A stretch of 64,000 bases of DNA from Massilia sp. IC2-477. Its GTDB lineage: Bacteria; Pseudomonadota; Gammaproteobacteria; Burkholderiales; Burkholderiaceae_D. The notes beneath the pieces were generated by a model. The model saw only the letters and a list, made by a program, of their open reading frames with translations, was not told the DNA's origin and did no database searches. Positions 1 through 8,249 of this stretch are shown here, piece by piece (the first letter of the stretch is position 1; every line of letters begins with the position of its first letter). Made by a program: the position numbers and the translations under genes. The stretch covers positions 310,001 through 374,000 of the forward strand of contig NZ_JAJFEQ010000003.1 of the NCBI RefSeq assembly GCF_020707265.1. Direction: 5' to 3'.

Positions 1-810
1 CAGCGCCAGCACGGTGAGGTTGACGCGGTAGGCGCGGCTCAGGTTGGCGTTGCGTTGTTCCTGGTCGCCATCGTTCGGCTGGCGCACCGTGAAGCGGCCC
101 GGGTAGGCAGCCGCCAGGTCCGCCGCCAGGGTACGCTGGAAGCGCGTGCGGTCGACGCCGTCGCGCAGCTTCAGGTCGATGCGCGACAGGCGGCCCAGCT
201 GCCGGAAGCGCCACTGCATGGCGCCGATGTCCATCACCGCGATACGCTGGCCGGCGCGGGCGCGCGCCACCTGGCCGGCCACGCGTAGCCTGACGTCTGC
301 CGTCCCGGCGCGCAGCACGATGCTGTCGCCCGGGCGCTTGCCGAGCCAGGCCAGGGCGGCGGGCGACAGGAAGACCGCGTCGTCGGCCAGCACATCCAGC
401 ATGCGGCCTTCCTGCGGCACGCCGGTCAGGTCGGGCGCGATGAAACCGGCGCGGAAGGCATCGATGCCGACGATGCGCAGTGCGCCCTGGGCATGGGTGA
501 GGCCGGCCGACAGTTCCAGCACGGGCGAAGCCACGGCGACTTCGGGGTGGGCGGCGAGGCGCGCATAGACGGCTTCGTCGAACAGAGGTTCGCGCCCGGC
601 GACCTGGACGTCGGCCTGGCCGGACAGGCTTTTCACGGCGGCCGAGAATTCGTTGAAGGCGGCGGCGTTGATCAGGTGGATGGCAAAGCCCATCGCGACG
701 CCGACCGCGATGGCGGCGATCGCCAGCAGGGCGCGCACGGGATGGGCGCGCCACTCGCCGAACAGCAGCCAGCGCGCCAGCAGCGTGGGATGGGGACTCA
801 GGCCGGACAT
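1..810 (-). CDS. FtsX-type ABC transporter permease (C-terminus beyond window)
   Basis: Reading leftward from the ATG at 808-810 there are 270 codons with no stop before the window edge. About residues 25-48 form one hydrophobic segment (VRALLAIAAIAVGVAMGF), followed by a long soluble region. This is the layout of FtsX/MacB-like permeases, in which a first membrane helix is followed by a periplasmic core domain; the remaining helices would lie outside the window. The start overlaps the 3' end of the DUF4124 gene by 13 bp, so the two are probably co-transcribed. Family knowledge suggests export or lipoprotein/lipid handling with a partner ATPase, which is not visible here. The substrate is unknown. 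Confidence 0.75.
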   Translation of the reverse strand, partial: MSGLSPHPTLLARWLLFGEWRAHPVRALLAIAAIAVGVAMGFAIHLINAAAFNEFSAAVKSLSGQADVQVAGREPLFDEAVYARLAAHPEVAVASPVLELSAGLTHAQGALRIVGIDAFRAGFIAPDLTGVPQEGRMLDVLADDAVFLSPAALAWLGKRPGDSIVLRAGTADVRLRVAGQVARARAGQRIAVMDIGAMQWRFRQLGRLSRIDLKLRDGVDRTRFQRTLAADLAAAYPGRFTVRQPNDGDQEQRNANLSRAYRVNLTVLAL

Positions 811-1241
811 TCCACCGCCAGCAGCTCCGCCTGGCGCCTCGCTTTCGATCGGGCACGCTCGCTGCCCTGGTCGGCGTCGCGCCGTGTGCGCGCCTCCTCT
901 TCCTCGAGCCACTTCTGCTGCAGGCGCAGCTTGTCGCAGCGGCGCTTCTGGCTTGAAGCGGCCTGGCGCAGGCGCTCGGCGCGGGCGCCGGCGCGCGCTT
1001 CCTGTTCGTCGCGCGCCAGCCTGGCGTCTTCGATTTCCTGCAGCATGGCGCGTTCGCGCGCGAGGCGATCGAGCGCTTCCGGCGCCGGCGCGGGCGTCTG
1101 CACCTTGAGGGCGACGGCGTTCTGGCCGCAAGGCCGGTCGTGGTAGCTGATCCGGCCGCCTTCATTGCATTTGTAGATGGTGTCGGCCGTCGCGGCCCCG
1201 GCGGGGAGCCAGAGCGCCGCCGCAAGAACATGCTTCAACAT
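798..1241 (-). CDS. DUF4124 domain-containing exported protein
   Basis: A 147-residue protein with an N-terminal signal peptide (MLKHVLAAALWLPAGAATA) and then the short DUF4124 pattern: a YKC motif, a glycine, SYHDRPC and a second cysteine region, about residues 22-60. The rest is a charged, Arg/Glu/Ala-rich predicted coiled coil (about 60-140) with a C-terminal cysteine. DUF4124 proteins are small periplasmic proteins of unknown function common in beta- and gammaproteobacteria. It sits 13 bp downstream of the FAD-linked oxidase gene and overlaps the permease gene, so it is in the same leftward transcription unit. Confidence 0.75.
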   Translation of the reverse strand: MLKHVLAAALWLPAGAATADTIYKCNEGGRISYHDRPCGQNAVALKVQTPAPAPEALDRLARERAMLQEIEDARLARDEQEARAGARAERLRQAASSQKRRCDKLRLQQKWLEEEEARTRRDADQGSERARSKARRQAELLAVECPA

Positions 1242-1254
1242 GGATATCCCCCGG

Positions 1255-2679
1255 TCACAGAATTTTGCCAGGGTTCATAATGCCGAGCGGGTCCAGGGCG
1301 GCCTTGATGGCACGCATCATGTCCAGCTCGACTGCCGGCTTATAGCGCGGCAGCTCGTCGCGCTTGAGCGCCCCCACGCCGTGTTCGGCCGAGATCGAAC
1401 CCCGCATGGCGGCGACGCTGTCGTGCACGATGCGGTTGACGGCGTCCTGGTGGGCCAGGAAGCTGTCGTGGCCAATCCCTTCGGGCGGCGCGACGTTGTA
1501 ATGCAGGTTGCCGTCGCCCAAGTGACCGAAGCACACGACCTGGCATCCCGGAAAGGCCGCTTGCAGGGCCGCATCGGTGCGCTCGAGAAAGGCCGGGATA
1601 CTGGAGACGGGCAGCGAGATGTCGTGCTTGATGTTCTTGCCGGCCGCGGCCTGGGCCAGCGGGATGTGCTCGCGCAGCTTCCACAGGCCGAGCGACTGCG
1701 CCACCGAGGTCGCGAGCACGGCGTCAAGGGCCACGCCGGCGTCGAGCGCGGCCCCGACGCTCGTTTCGACCAGCTCGGCGGCGCCGTCTTCCGAGTCGTT
1801 GCTCGACAGCTCGACCAGCGCATAGTGCGGGTAATGCGTGGCGAAGGGCCGCGGCAGGTCGGGGAACTGGCGCGCCACCAGGCGCAGGCAGAAGTCCGAC
1901 ATCAATTCGAAGCCGGTCAGCGCGGCGCCGCAGCGCTGCTGCAGCAGCGACAGCAGGGCCAGCGCGCCGGCGGGGGAGTCGAGTGCGACCAGGGCGGTGA
2001 GCGCCGCGCGCGGCTGCGGGTAGAGCTTGAGCACGGCGGCGGTGATCACGCCCAGCGTGCCCTCGGCGCCGATGAAGAGCTCGCGCAGCGCATAGCCGGT
2101 ATTGTCCTTGCGCAGGGCGCGCAGGCCGTCCCAGAGCTGGCCCTGGGCCGTGACCACTTCCAGGCCCAGGCACAGCTCGCGCGTGTTCCCGTAGCGCAGC
2201 ACCGCGGTGCCGCCGGCATTGGTCGAGAGGTTGCCGCCAATGGTGCAGCTGCCTTCGGCCGCCAGCGAGAGCGGAAACAGCATGCCGGCGCCTGACGCCG
2301 CCTCCTGGATGTCGGCCAGGATGCAGCCGGCCTCGACCGTCATGGTGCGGTTGGCGGCGTCGATGTCGCGGATCCGGTTCAGGCGCCGCAGCGACAGGAC
2401 GATGGCCGTGCCGCTGGCGTCGGGCACGCTGCCCAGCACCAGGCCGGTGCGTCCGCCCTGGGGCACGATGGGCACGCGCGCGGCGGCGCAGGCCGCGACC
2501 ACCTTCGCCACCTCATGGGTATCGGCAGGGAGCACGACGGCGCGGGCGCGCCCGGTGAAGCGGCCGCGCCAGTCGGCCAGGTAGGGCGCCATGGCGGGCG
2601 GGTCCGTGACCAGGTGCGCCTCGCCCACCAGCGCGCGCAATGTGGGCAACAATTCGTGGCCCAGCAGCGAATCAGTCAT
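1255..2679 (-). CDS. FAD-binding oxidoreductase of the GlcD / D-2-hydroxyacid dehydrogenase family
   Basis: 474 residues, the usual size for GlcD-like flavoproteins. The N-terminal half is a PCMH-type FAD domain with the glycine-rich PQGGRTGLVLGSVPD segment near residue 74 and an IGGNLSTNAGG stretch near 150. The C-terminal half is the FAD-oxidase cap with GHLGDGNLH and SAEHGVG, whose histidines bind a metal in D-2-hydroxyglutarate and D-lactate dehydrogenases. The reaction is most likely oxidation of a D-2-hydroxyacid (D-lactate, glycolate or D-2-hydroxyglutarate), with electrons passed to a carrier. The substrate cannot be fixed from sequence. The start overlaps the DUF2069 gene by 8 bp. 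Confidence 0.85.
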   Translation of the reverse strand: MTDSLLGHELLPTLRALVGEAHLVTDPPAMAPYLADWRGRFTGRARAVVLPADTHEVAKVVAACAAARVPIVPQGGRTGLVLGSVPDASGTAIVLSLRRLNRIRDIDAANRTMTVEAGCILADIQEAASGAGMLFPLSLAAEGSCTIGGNLSTNAGGTAVLRYGNTRELCLGLEVVTAQGQLWDGLRALRKDNTGYALRELFIGAEGTLGVITAAVLKLYPQPRAALTALVALDSPAGALALLSLLQQRCGAALTGFELMSDFCLRLVARQFPDLPRPFATHYPHYALVELSSNDSEDGAAELVETSVGAALDAGVALDAVLATSVAQSLGLWKLREHIPLAQAAAGKNIKHDISLPVSSIPAFLERTDAALQAAFPGCQVVCFGHLGDGNLHYNVAPPEGIGHDSFLAHQDAVNRIVHDSVAAMRGSISAEHGVGALKRDELPRYKPAVELDMMRAIKAALDPLGIMNPGKIL

Positions 2680-3069
2680 GCGGGACTTTGACCTTGTCGA
2701 GCAGTTCCTTGGCCAGGCGCTTGGCTTCTTTCTTGTAGGGGTGCAGGAACAGCAGGGCGCAGGCGTAGTAGACGAACACCAGCGCGATCTCGCCGGCCGC
2801 CATGACGCGCGAGGCGGGCGAGGTGTCGGCCCAGGCGCGTACCACGCCTTCGGCGAAATAGATCAGGATGACCATCGACGACCATTGCAGCGTGTACAGG
2901 TCGCGCTTGATCACGCCGCGCAGCGGCAGCAGCAGGGGCAGAGCCTTGAGCGCAAGCAGCGACCCGCCCGGATGCAGGGGCGCCACGAACACTTCCCAGG
3001 CGACCAGCCAGCCGATCAGCCAGATCAGGCTCGCGATCGCGCCTGCATGAAAGACTTTTGCGGTATCCA

Positions 3070-3070
<1 letters not shown>
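2672..3070 (-). CDS. DUF2069 integral membrane protein
   Basis: 132 residues with four hydrophobic stretches (about 8-28, 41-52, 63-82 and 89-110) and a short basic C-terminal tail (KKEAKRLAKELLDKVK). Size and topology match DUF2069, an inner-membrane family of unknown role that is often found next to wrbA in beta- and gammaproteobacteria. That adjacency holds here: the start codon overlaps the stop of the upstream WrbA-like gene (TGATG), which implies translational coupling. No function can be assigned. Confidence 0.8.
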
Positions 3071-3702
<632 letters not shown>

Positions 3703-3742
3703 TCAATTGACATGCCCTTCGCGGGGCGAATCGTAACGCCGG

Positions 3743-5092
3743 ATGATTTCCAAAACCGTACACTCCCTGTCGCGCACCACCTCGGACATGCTGGCCCTCG
3801 GCGTCGACCGCGCCCGCGGCCTGACCCTGGGCGAGACGCGCGACCTGCTGCGCTTCGCCCGGCGCCGCCTGCGCGAAGAAAAATTGCCCCAGGTAGCAGG
3901 GAGCCTGACCTTCACCACGACCCTGGCCCTGGTGCCGCTCTTGACCATCGTGCTGGCGATCCTGACCACTTTCCCGGTGTTCGGCCAGCTGCGCACGGCG
4001 CTCGACACCTGGTTCGTCCAGACCCTGATGCCGAAGGCGATCGCCAATACGATCAGCGCCAACCTGACCCAGTTCGCCAGCAAGGCCAAGGGCCTGTCGC
4101 TGCTGGGTGCGGTGCTCCTGCTGCTGACCACCACGACCATGATGGGCATGATCGAGCGCGCCTTCAACCAGATCTGGGGTGTGCGCCGCCCGCGCCCGTG
4201 GTCGCAGCGGGTGCTGGTCTACTGGGCATTGATCTCGCTGGGGCCGATCCTGTTCGGCCTGTCCCTGAGCGCAACCTCCCAGCTGTTCACGGCGACCGGC
4301 GGCCTGACCCGGAGTCTGCCTTTCCTCGGCACGCTGTTCTACACGGTGGTGTCGGTGGTATTGAGCACGGGCGCCTATACGCTGCTCTACATGGCGGTGC
4401 CGAATCGCCGCGTGTACTGGCGCGACGCGGTCTGGGGCGGGCTGGCGGCGGCGATCGCGTTCGAGATCGCCAAGCGCCTGTTCGCCCTGTTCATCCGCCA
4501 GTTTCCGACCTACGCCATCATCTACGGCGCGCTGGCGGCGCTGCCGCTGTTCCTGGTGTGGATGTACCTGTCCTGGCTGATCACCCTGGTGGGCGCGGTG
4601 CTGGCGGCGGCGTTGCCGGTGGTGAAGTACGAGCGCTGGAAACACCAGCCGAGCCTGGGCAGTGCCTTTGTCGATGCGATGGCGGTGCTGAAAGTCTTGC
4701 ACGGCAATTCGCGCGTGACCGGCACCAGCCTGGTGTCCTCGGCGGCGATCCGGGCGCATACCCGCATCGGCTACGACGAGATGGGCATGCTGCTCGAGAA
4801 GATGGTGGCGGCCGGTTGGGTCGGGCGGGTGCAGGAGGAGTTGCCCTTGCGGGCAGGCTGGGGCCGCGGCCTGCGCCAGAACGTCGACAACTGGGTGCTG
4901 CTGGTGGACCCGGCCAGGCTGCGGCTGGCCGAGGTCTACCGGCTGTTCGTGTTCGACGCCGCAGCGACGGACGAGCCGGTGCCGGCCACGCCGCTGGCGC
5001 TCGACACGGCGGCGCTGGCGCGCCAGGTGGAAAGCGCGGTCGAGCAGGGACTGGAGCAGACCCTGGCCGAGCACTTCGCGGCCCCAGGCTGA
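3743..5092 (+). CDS. YihY/UPF0761 family inner membrane protein
   Basis: 449 residues. After a basic N-terminal segment come about six transmembrane helices between residues 50 and 300 and the family motif around KLPQVAGSLTFTTTLALVPL. The family was once mislabelled ribonuclease BN, but the proteins are membrane proteins without nuclease motifs. The last 150 residues are soluble and contain a winged-helix-like stretch (GYDEMGMLLEKMVAAGWVG), as in the longer proteobacterial members. Function is not established. It is monocistronic by position: divergent from wrbA and convergent, with a 7-bp gap, to the DUF962 gene. Confidence 0.85.
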   Translation: MISKTVHSLSRTTSDMLALGVDRARGLTLGETRDLLRFARRRLREEKLPQVAGSLTFTTTLALVPLLTIVLAILTTFPVFGQLRTALDTWFVQTLMPKAIANTISANLTQFASKAKGLSLLGAVLLLLTTTTMMGMIERAFNQIWGVRRPRPWSQRVLVYWALISLGPILFGLSLSATSQLFTATGGLTRSLPFLGTLFYTVVSVVLSTGAYTLLYMAVPNRRVYWRDAVWGGLAAAIAFEIAKRLFALFIRQFPTYAIIYGALAALPLFLVWMYLSWLITLVGAVLAAALPVVKYERWKHQPSLGSAFVDAMAVLKVLHGNSRVTGTSLVSSAAIRAHTRIGYDEMGMLLEKMVAAGWVGRVQEELPLRAGWGRGLRQNVDNWVLLVDPARLRLAEVYRLFVFDAAATDEPVPATPLALDTAALARQVESAVEQGLEQTLAEHFAAPG

Positions 5093-5099
5093 CGGGCTC

Positions 5100-5405
5100 T
5101 TACCAGCTCAGCTTCCCGGTCAGCATCTGCCAGTACATCACCCAATCGGCGCGGAACGAGTACCAGGGCTGGGAGAACGAGGCCGGCCTGTTCTTCTCGT
5201 AGAAGAAGTGGCCGATCCAGGCGCCGCCGTAGCCGCTCACGACCGCGAACAGCAGCCACCAGGCGTTCAGGCTGTCGATGTACTGGGCGATCGCCGCGAT
5301 CGCCGACGAGGTGCCGATGAAGTGGGCGCGGCGGCAGCGCCGGTCGGCGTGCTGGGTCAGGTAGTAGGGATAGAACTCCGCAAAGCTGGCGTAGCGGGCC
5401 GTCAT
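5100..5405 (-). CDS. DUF962 / Mpo1-like membrane protein
   Basis: 101 residues from the ATG at 5403-5405, which overlaps the stop of the upstream hydrolase gene (ATGA). The conserved DUF962 pattern is visible: FYPYYLTQHADRRCRRAHFIGT near the start, two hydrophobic helices, HFFYEKNRPASF and a terminal WQMLTGKL. Yeast Mpo1 of this family is an Fe(II)-dependent dioxygenase acting on 2-hydroxy fatty acids, and the histidines here match that type. Whether bacterial members do the same reaction is inference. A longer reading frame upstream is only the antisense extension of the hydrolase gene. Confidence 0.8.
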   Translation of the reverse strand: MTARYASFAEFYPYYLTQHADRRCRRAHFIGTSSAIAAIAQYIDSLNAWWLLFAVVSGYGGAWIGHFFYEKNRPASFSQPWYSFRADWVMYWQMLTGKLSW

Positions 5406-6235
5406 GGGGTCTCCTGCGTCTCCATTGGTTTGATCGACGCGGCGAAGCCGGCCAGGGCGTCGAGCACCGCGTCGGGCGCCTCGGCCATCATCTGGTGGCC
5501 GGCGTCCACGTGGACGATTGTGCCATGGGCCATCGCTGCGGTCAGCAGTTTTGTCGAGCGGGGCGGCGTCATCACATCCTTCTTGCCGAATACGAACAGG
5601 ACCGGGCAGCGCACGGCGCTCGCCGCCGCTTCGCCCTCGGCGTAGCTGTTGCAGGCCGCGAAATCCGTGTAGAACAGCTGCGCCGGGTTGCGGGCCGACA
5701 TGCGCTGCATCAGGCGCCGCGCGCCGCCCATCACCGAAAAGCCCGGGCCCGGGCAAGAGGGCTTGTGCGCGATCGAGGAGTGCGACCAGGCGTTGACCAT
5801 GTCGATCGCCGCTTCCTCGTCGTCGCGCGCGGTTTGCAGGAGCGTGTCCGAGACCTTCATCGGATAGGTGGTGCCGAGCAGGGCCAGGGCCGCGACCACG
5901 TCCGGCGCGCGGCGGCTCGCTTCCAGCGCGATGAGCGAGCCCATGCTGTGTCCCGCGAGGATGGCACGGCGCACGCCTGCCGCATCCAGCACGACCAGCA
6001 GCCAGTCGGCCATCTCCCCGATGCTGGTCAGGGCCGGGCCGCTGCTGCGGCCATGGCCCGGAAGGTCGACCGCCAGCACCGAGTGGCCATGGTGCGCGAG
6101 GTAGCGGCTCTGCAGGGCCCAGACCGAATGGTCGTTCTGGGCGCCATGGATCAGGACGACCGTCGGCAAGGCCGGGTCGAAAGGCTTGCCGCCGGTGTAG
6201 GCATAGGCGCTCGCGCCATCCATGTCGAACTGCAT
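5402..6235 (-). CDS. alpha/beta-fold hydrolase
   Basis: 277 residues from the ATG at 6233-6235, chosen over an in-frame ATG 21 bp upstream because GGGAG lies at the right distance and it starts 1 bp after the preceding gene's stop. Fold motifs are clear: the oxyanion-hole HGAQNDH (about 30-36), the DLPGHGRS loop, the nucleophile elbow GHSMGS with Ser97, an acid in FGKKDV and His in DAGHQ. The substrate is unknown; the hydroxy-acyl esterase/thioesterase or lactonase class fits. It lies between a MetY-like enzyme and an Mpo1-like protein in a coupled operon. Confidence 0.85.
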   Translation of the reverse strand: MQFDMDGASAYAYTGGKPFDPALPTVVLIHGAQNDHSVWALQSRYLAHHGHSVLAVDLPGHGRSSGPALTSIGEMADWLLVVLDAAGVRRAILAGHSMGSLIALEASRRAPDVVAALALLGTTYPMKVSDTLLQTARDDEEAAIDMVNAWSHSSIAHKPSCPGPGFSVMGGARRLMQRMSARNPAQLFYTDFAACNSYAEGEAAASAVRCPVLFVFGKKDVMTPPRSTKLLTAAMAHGTIVHVDAGHQMMAEAPDAVLDALAGFAASIKPMETQETP

Positions 6236-6236
6236 C

Positions 6237-7547
6237 TCAGGCTCCCTTCTGGGCAATCTTGAGCCCGCGCTTCAGGTCGTCGATCAGGTCGTCCGCGTCT
6301 TCCAGGCCGACCGACAGGCGCATCGTGCCTTCCCGGACGCCGGTCGCGGCCAGCTGCTCCGGCGGGACGCGGAAATGGGTGGTCGAAGCCGGGTGGATCA
6401 CCAGCGACTTTGCGTCGCCGACGTTGGCCAGGTGCGAGAACACCTGCAGGCTGTCGGCAAAGCGCCGGCCCGCCGCGCGGTCGCCCTTCAGGTCGAAGGT
6501 GAACACGGCGCCGCAGCCCTTCGGCAGCAGCTTTTGCGCGAGGAGGTGATCCGGATGCGAGTCCAGCTCGGGATACGACACCGATTCCACTGCCGGGTGG
6601 CTGGCCAGGAACTCGACCACGCGGCGCGTATTGGCCACGTGGCGCTCCATGCGCAGGCCAAGGGTCTCGATGCCCTGCAGGATGGCGAAGGCGTTGTGCG
6701 GGCTCATCGCCGCGCCGAAGTCGCGCAGGCCTTCGCGCCGCGCGCGCAACGCGAACGGGGCGACGGTCGACTCTTCCGCGAACACCATGCCGTGGAAGCC
6801 CTCGTAGGGTTCGCACAGTTCCGGGAAACGCCCGCTGGCGGCGTGGGCCGCGTCCCAGTCGAAGGTGCCGCCGTCCACCAGCAGGCCGCCGATCGCGGTG
6901 CCGTGCCCGCACAGGAACTTGGTGGCGGAATGGAACAGCAGGTCGGCGCCCAGCTCGAAGGGGCGCTGCAGGTATGGCGTGGTGAAGGTCGCGTCCACCA
7001 TCAGCGGCAGGTGGTGCTCGTGGGCGAGGGCGGCGATTGCCGGGATGTCGAACACGTCCAGGCCCGGGTTGCCCAGGGTTTCGCCGTACAGCACTTTTGT
7101 GTTCGGGCGGATCGCGGCGCGCCAGGCGTCCAGGTCGCGCGGGTTCACGAAAGTGGTCTCGATGCCGAAGCGGCGCAGAGTGTAGTGCAGCAGGTTGTGG
7201 GCGCCGCCGTACAGGCTGCTGGAAGCGACGATGTGCGAGCCGGCCCCGGCGATGGTCGCCAGGCCCAGGTGCATCGCGGCCTGGCCGCTGGCGGTGGCGA
7301 TGCCGGCCACGCCGCCTTCGAGGGCGGCGATGCGCTCTTCCAGCACCGCATTGGTCGGGTTCGAGATGCGCGAGTACACGTGGCCGGCGCGCTCCATGTT
7401 GAACAGGGCGGCCGCATGGCTTGAATCGCGGAAGGCGAAGGACGAGGTGAAATGGATCGGCGTGGCGCGCGCGCCGGTGGCCGGGTCGGGGCTACTACCG
7501 GCATGCAGGGCCAGCGTGTCGAAGCCGGGGTAGGGGGAACCGCTCAT
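6237..7547 (-). CDS. PLP-dependent O-acetylhomoserine sulfhydrylase-type enzyme
   Basis: 436 residues, the length of MetY-type enzymes rather than the roughly 390-residue MetB/MetC proteins. The Schiff-base lysine is Lys210 in SATKFLCGHG. YSRISNPTN (about 58-66), the ATASGQAA cofactor-phosphate loop and VDATFTTPYLQRP are all present. The reaction is likely replacement of the O-acyl group of O-acetyl- or O-succinylhomoserine by sulfide or methanethiol (methionine biosynthesis); the acyl preference cannot be read from sequence. It is first in the leftward operon with the hydrolase and DUF962 genes. I saw no SAM-type riboswitch in the leader. Confidence 0.85.
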   Translation of the reverse strand: MSGSPYPGFDTLALHAGSSPDPATGARATPIHFTSSFAFRDSSHAAALFNMERAGHVYSRISNPTNAVLEERIAALEGGVAGIATASGQAAMHLGLATIAGAGSHIVASSSLYGGAHNLLHYTLRRFGIETTFVNPRDLDAWRAAIRPNTKVLYGETLGNPGLDVFDIPAIAALAHEHHLPLMVDATFTTPYLQRPFELGADLLFHSATKFLCGHGTAIGGLLVDGGTFDWDAAHAASGRFPELCEPYEGFHGMVFAEESTVAPFALRARREGLRDFGAAMSPHNAFAILQGIETLGLRMERHVANTRRVVEFLASHPAVESVSYPELDSHPDHLLAQKLLPKGCGAVFTFDLKGDRAAGRRFADSLQVFSHLANVGDAKSLVIHPASTTHFRVPPEQLAATGVREGTMRLSVGLEDADDLIDDLKRGLKIAQKGA

Positions 7548-7729
7548 CGTCTTTGCTCATCCATGAAACGCGATGGGGCGCATCGTAGCACTTATTTAAG
7601 GCGCCGCAACACCGGCTCATCCCTGCTTTGGTGCAATGCTGGATTTTTTGGCGGGCATCGGCTACAGTCGGAGTTATGAGTTATACAAATATTGCTGAAA
7701 TCACCAACCAACCGGACGGGGTGGCCACC

Positions 7730-8182
7730 ATGAAAGTCTCCGAGATCCTGCAGGTGAAGGGCGAAATCCTCTATACCGTCACGCCGGACATGCCGCTGGT
7801 ACAGGCGGCGGCCACGATGGCGGAAAAGGACATCGGCTCGCTGGTCGTCATGGAATACGGCGACCTGGTCGGCATGCTGACCTTCCGTGAAGTGATCAAG
7901 GAACTGAACGCCCAGGGCGGCGCCCTCGGTTCGGGCACCGTGCGCAAGGTGATGGACGACAGCCCGATCACCGTGACCCCGGATACCGAAGTCAACGAAG
8001 TGCGCCGCATCATGCTGGAAAAGCACGCGCGCTACCTGCCCGTGATGAATGCCCGCACCCTGCTGGGCGTGATCTCGTTCTACGACGTCGCCAGGGCGGT
8101 GCTGGAAGCGCAGAGCTTCGAGAACCGCATGCTCAAGGCCTATATCCGCGATTGGCCGGCCGAACAAAGCGCCGAAGACTGA
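7730..8182 (+). CDS. CBS-domain protein
   Basis: 150 residues comprising two CBS motifs (about 8-60 and 75-130), with the typical GSLVVMEYGDLVGMLTFREV and YLPVMNARTLLGVISFYDV strands. Free-standing CBS pairs bind adenine nucleotides and act as energy or redox sensors, or as subunits of other proteins; no partner is visible. The start is uncertain: an in-frame ATG at 7676 (GGAG close upstream) would add 18 residues. I chose 7730 because the conserved part begins exactly there (MKVSEILQ). Confidence 0.75.
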   Translation: MKVSEILQVKGEILYTVTPDMPLVQAAATMAEKDIGSLVVMEYGDLVGMLTFREVIKELNAQGGALGSGTVRKVMDDSPITVTPDTEVNEVRRIMLEKHARYLPVMNARTLLGVISFYDVARAVLEAQSFENRMLKAYIRDWPAEQSAED

Positions 8183-8197
8183 CGTAACCGGCGCCGC

Positions 8198-8215
8198 AAC
8201 CGGGTACCCGGTTTT
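8198..8215 (+). terminator. probable terminator after the CBS gene
   Basis: A perfect 16-bp palindrome AACCGGGTACCCGGTT is followed by TT, 15 bp after the CBS stop codon. The stem is short and the T-run only four bases, so it may be a weak terminator. Confidence 0.45.
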
Positions 8216-8243
8216 GTAGGGTGGGCGGGTTTGCCGCCCGCGC
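8216..8243. repeat. half REP element, GTAGGGTGGGCGG family
   Basis: GTAGGGTGGGCGG is followed by a short loop and CCGCCCGCGC, matching the left half of the longer REPIN copies at 46.2, 49.0 and 60.2 kb. The inverted partner is missing, and the copy ends within 10 bp of the stop codon of the leftward EAL gene. Confidence 0.65.
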
Positions 8244-8249
8244 AGCGAT

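Noticed and set aside
5100..5756. DUF962 protein of 218 residues
   Set aside because: The extra N-terminus is the other frame of the hydrolase gene; the conserved domain starts at the coupled ATG at 5405.
7548..7675. SAM riboswitch before the MetY-like gene
   Set aside because: I looked for a conserved SAM-riboswitch core and terminator in the short leader and saw neither.
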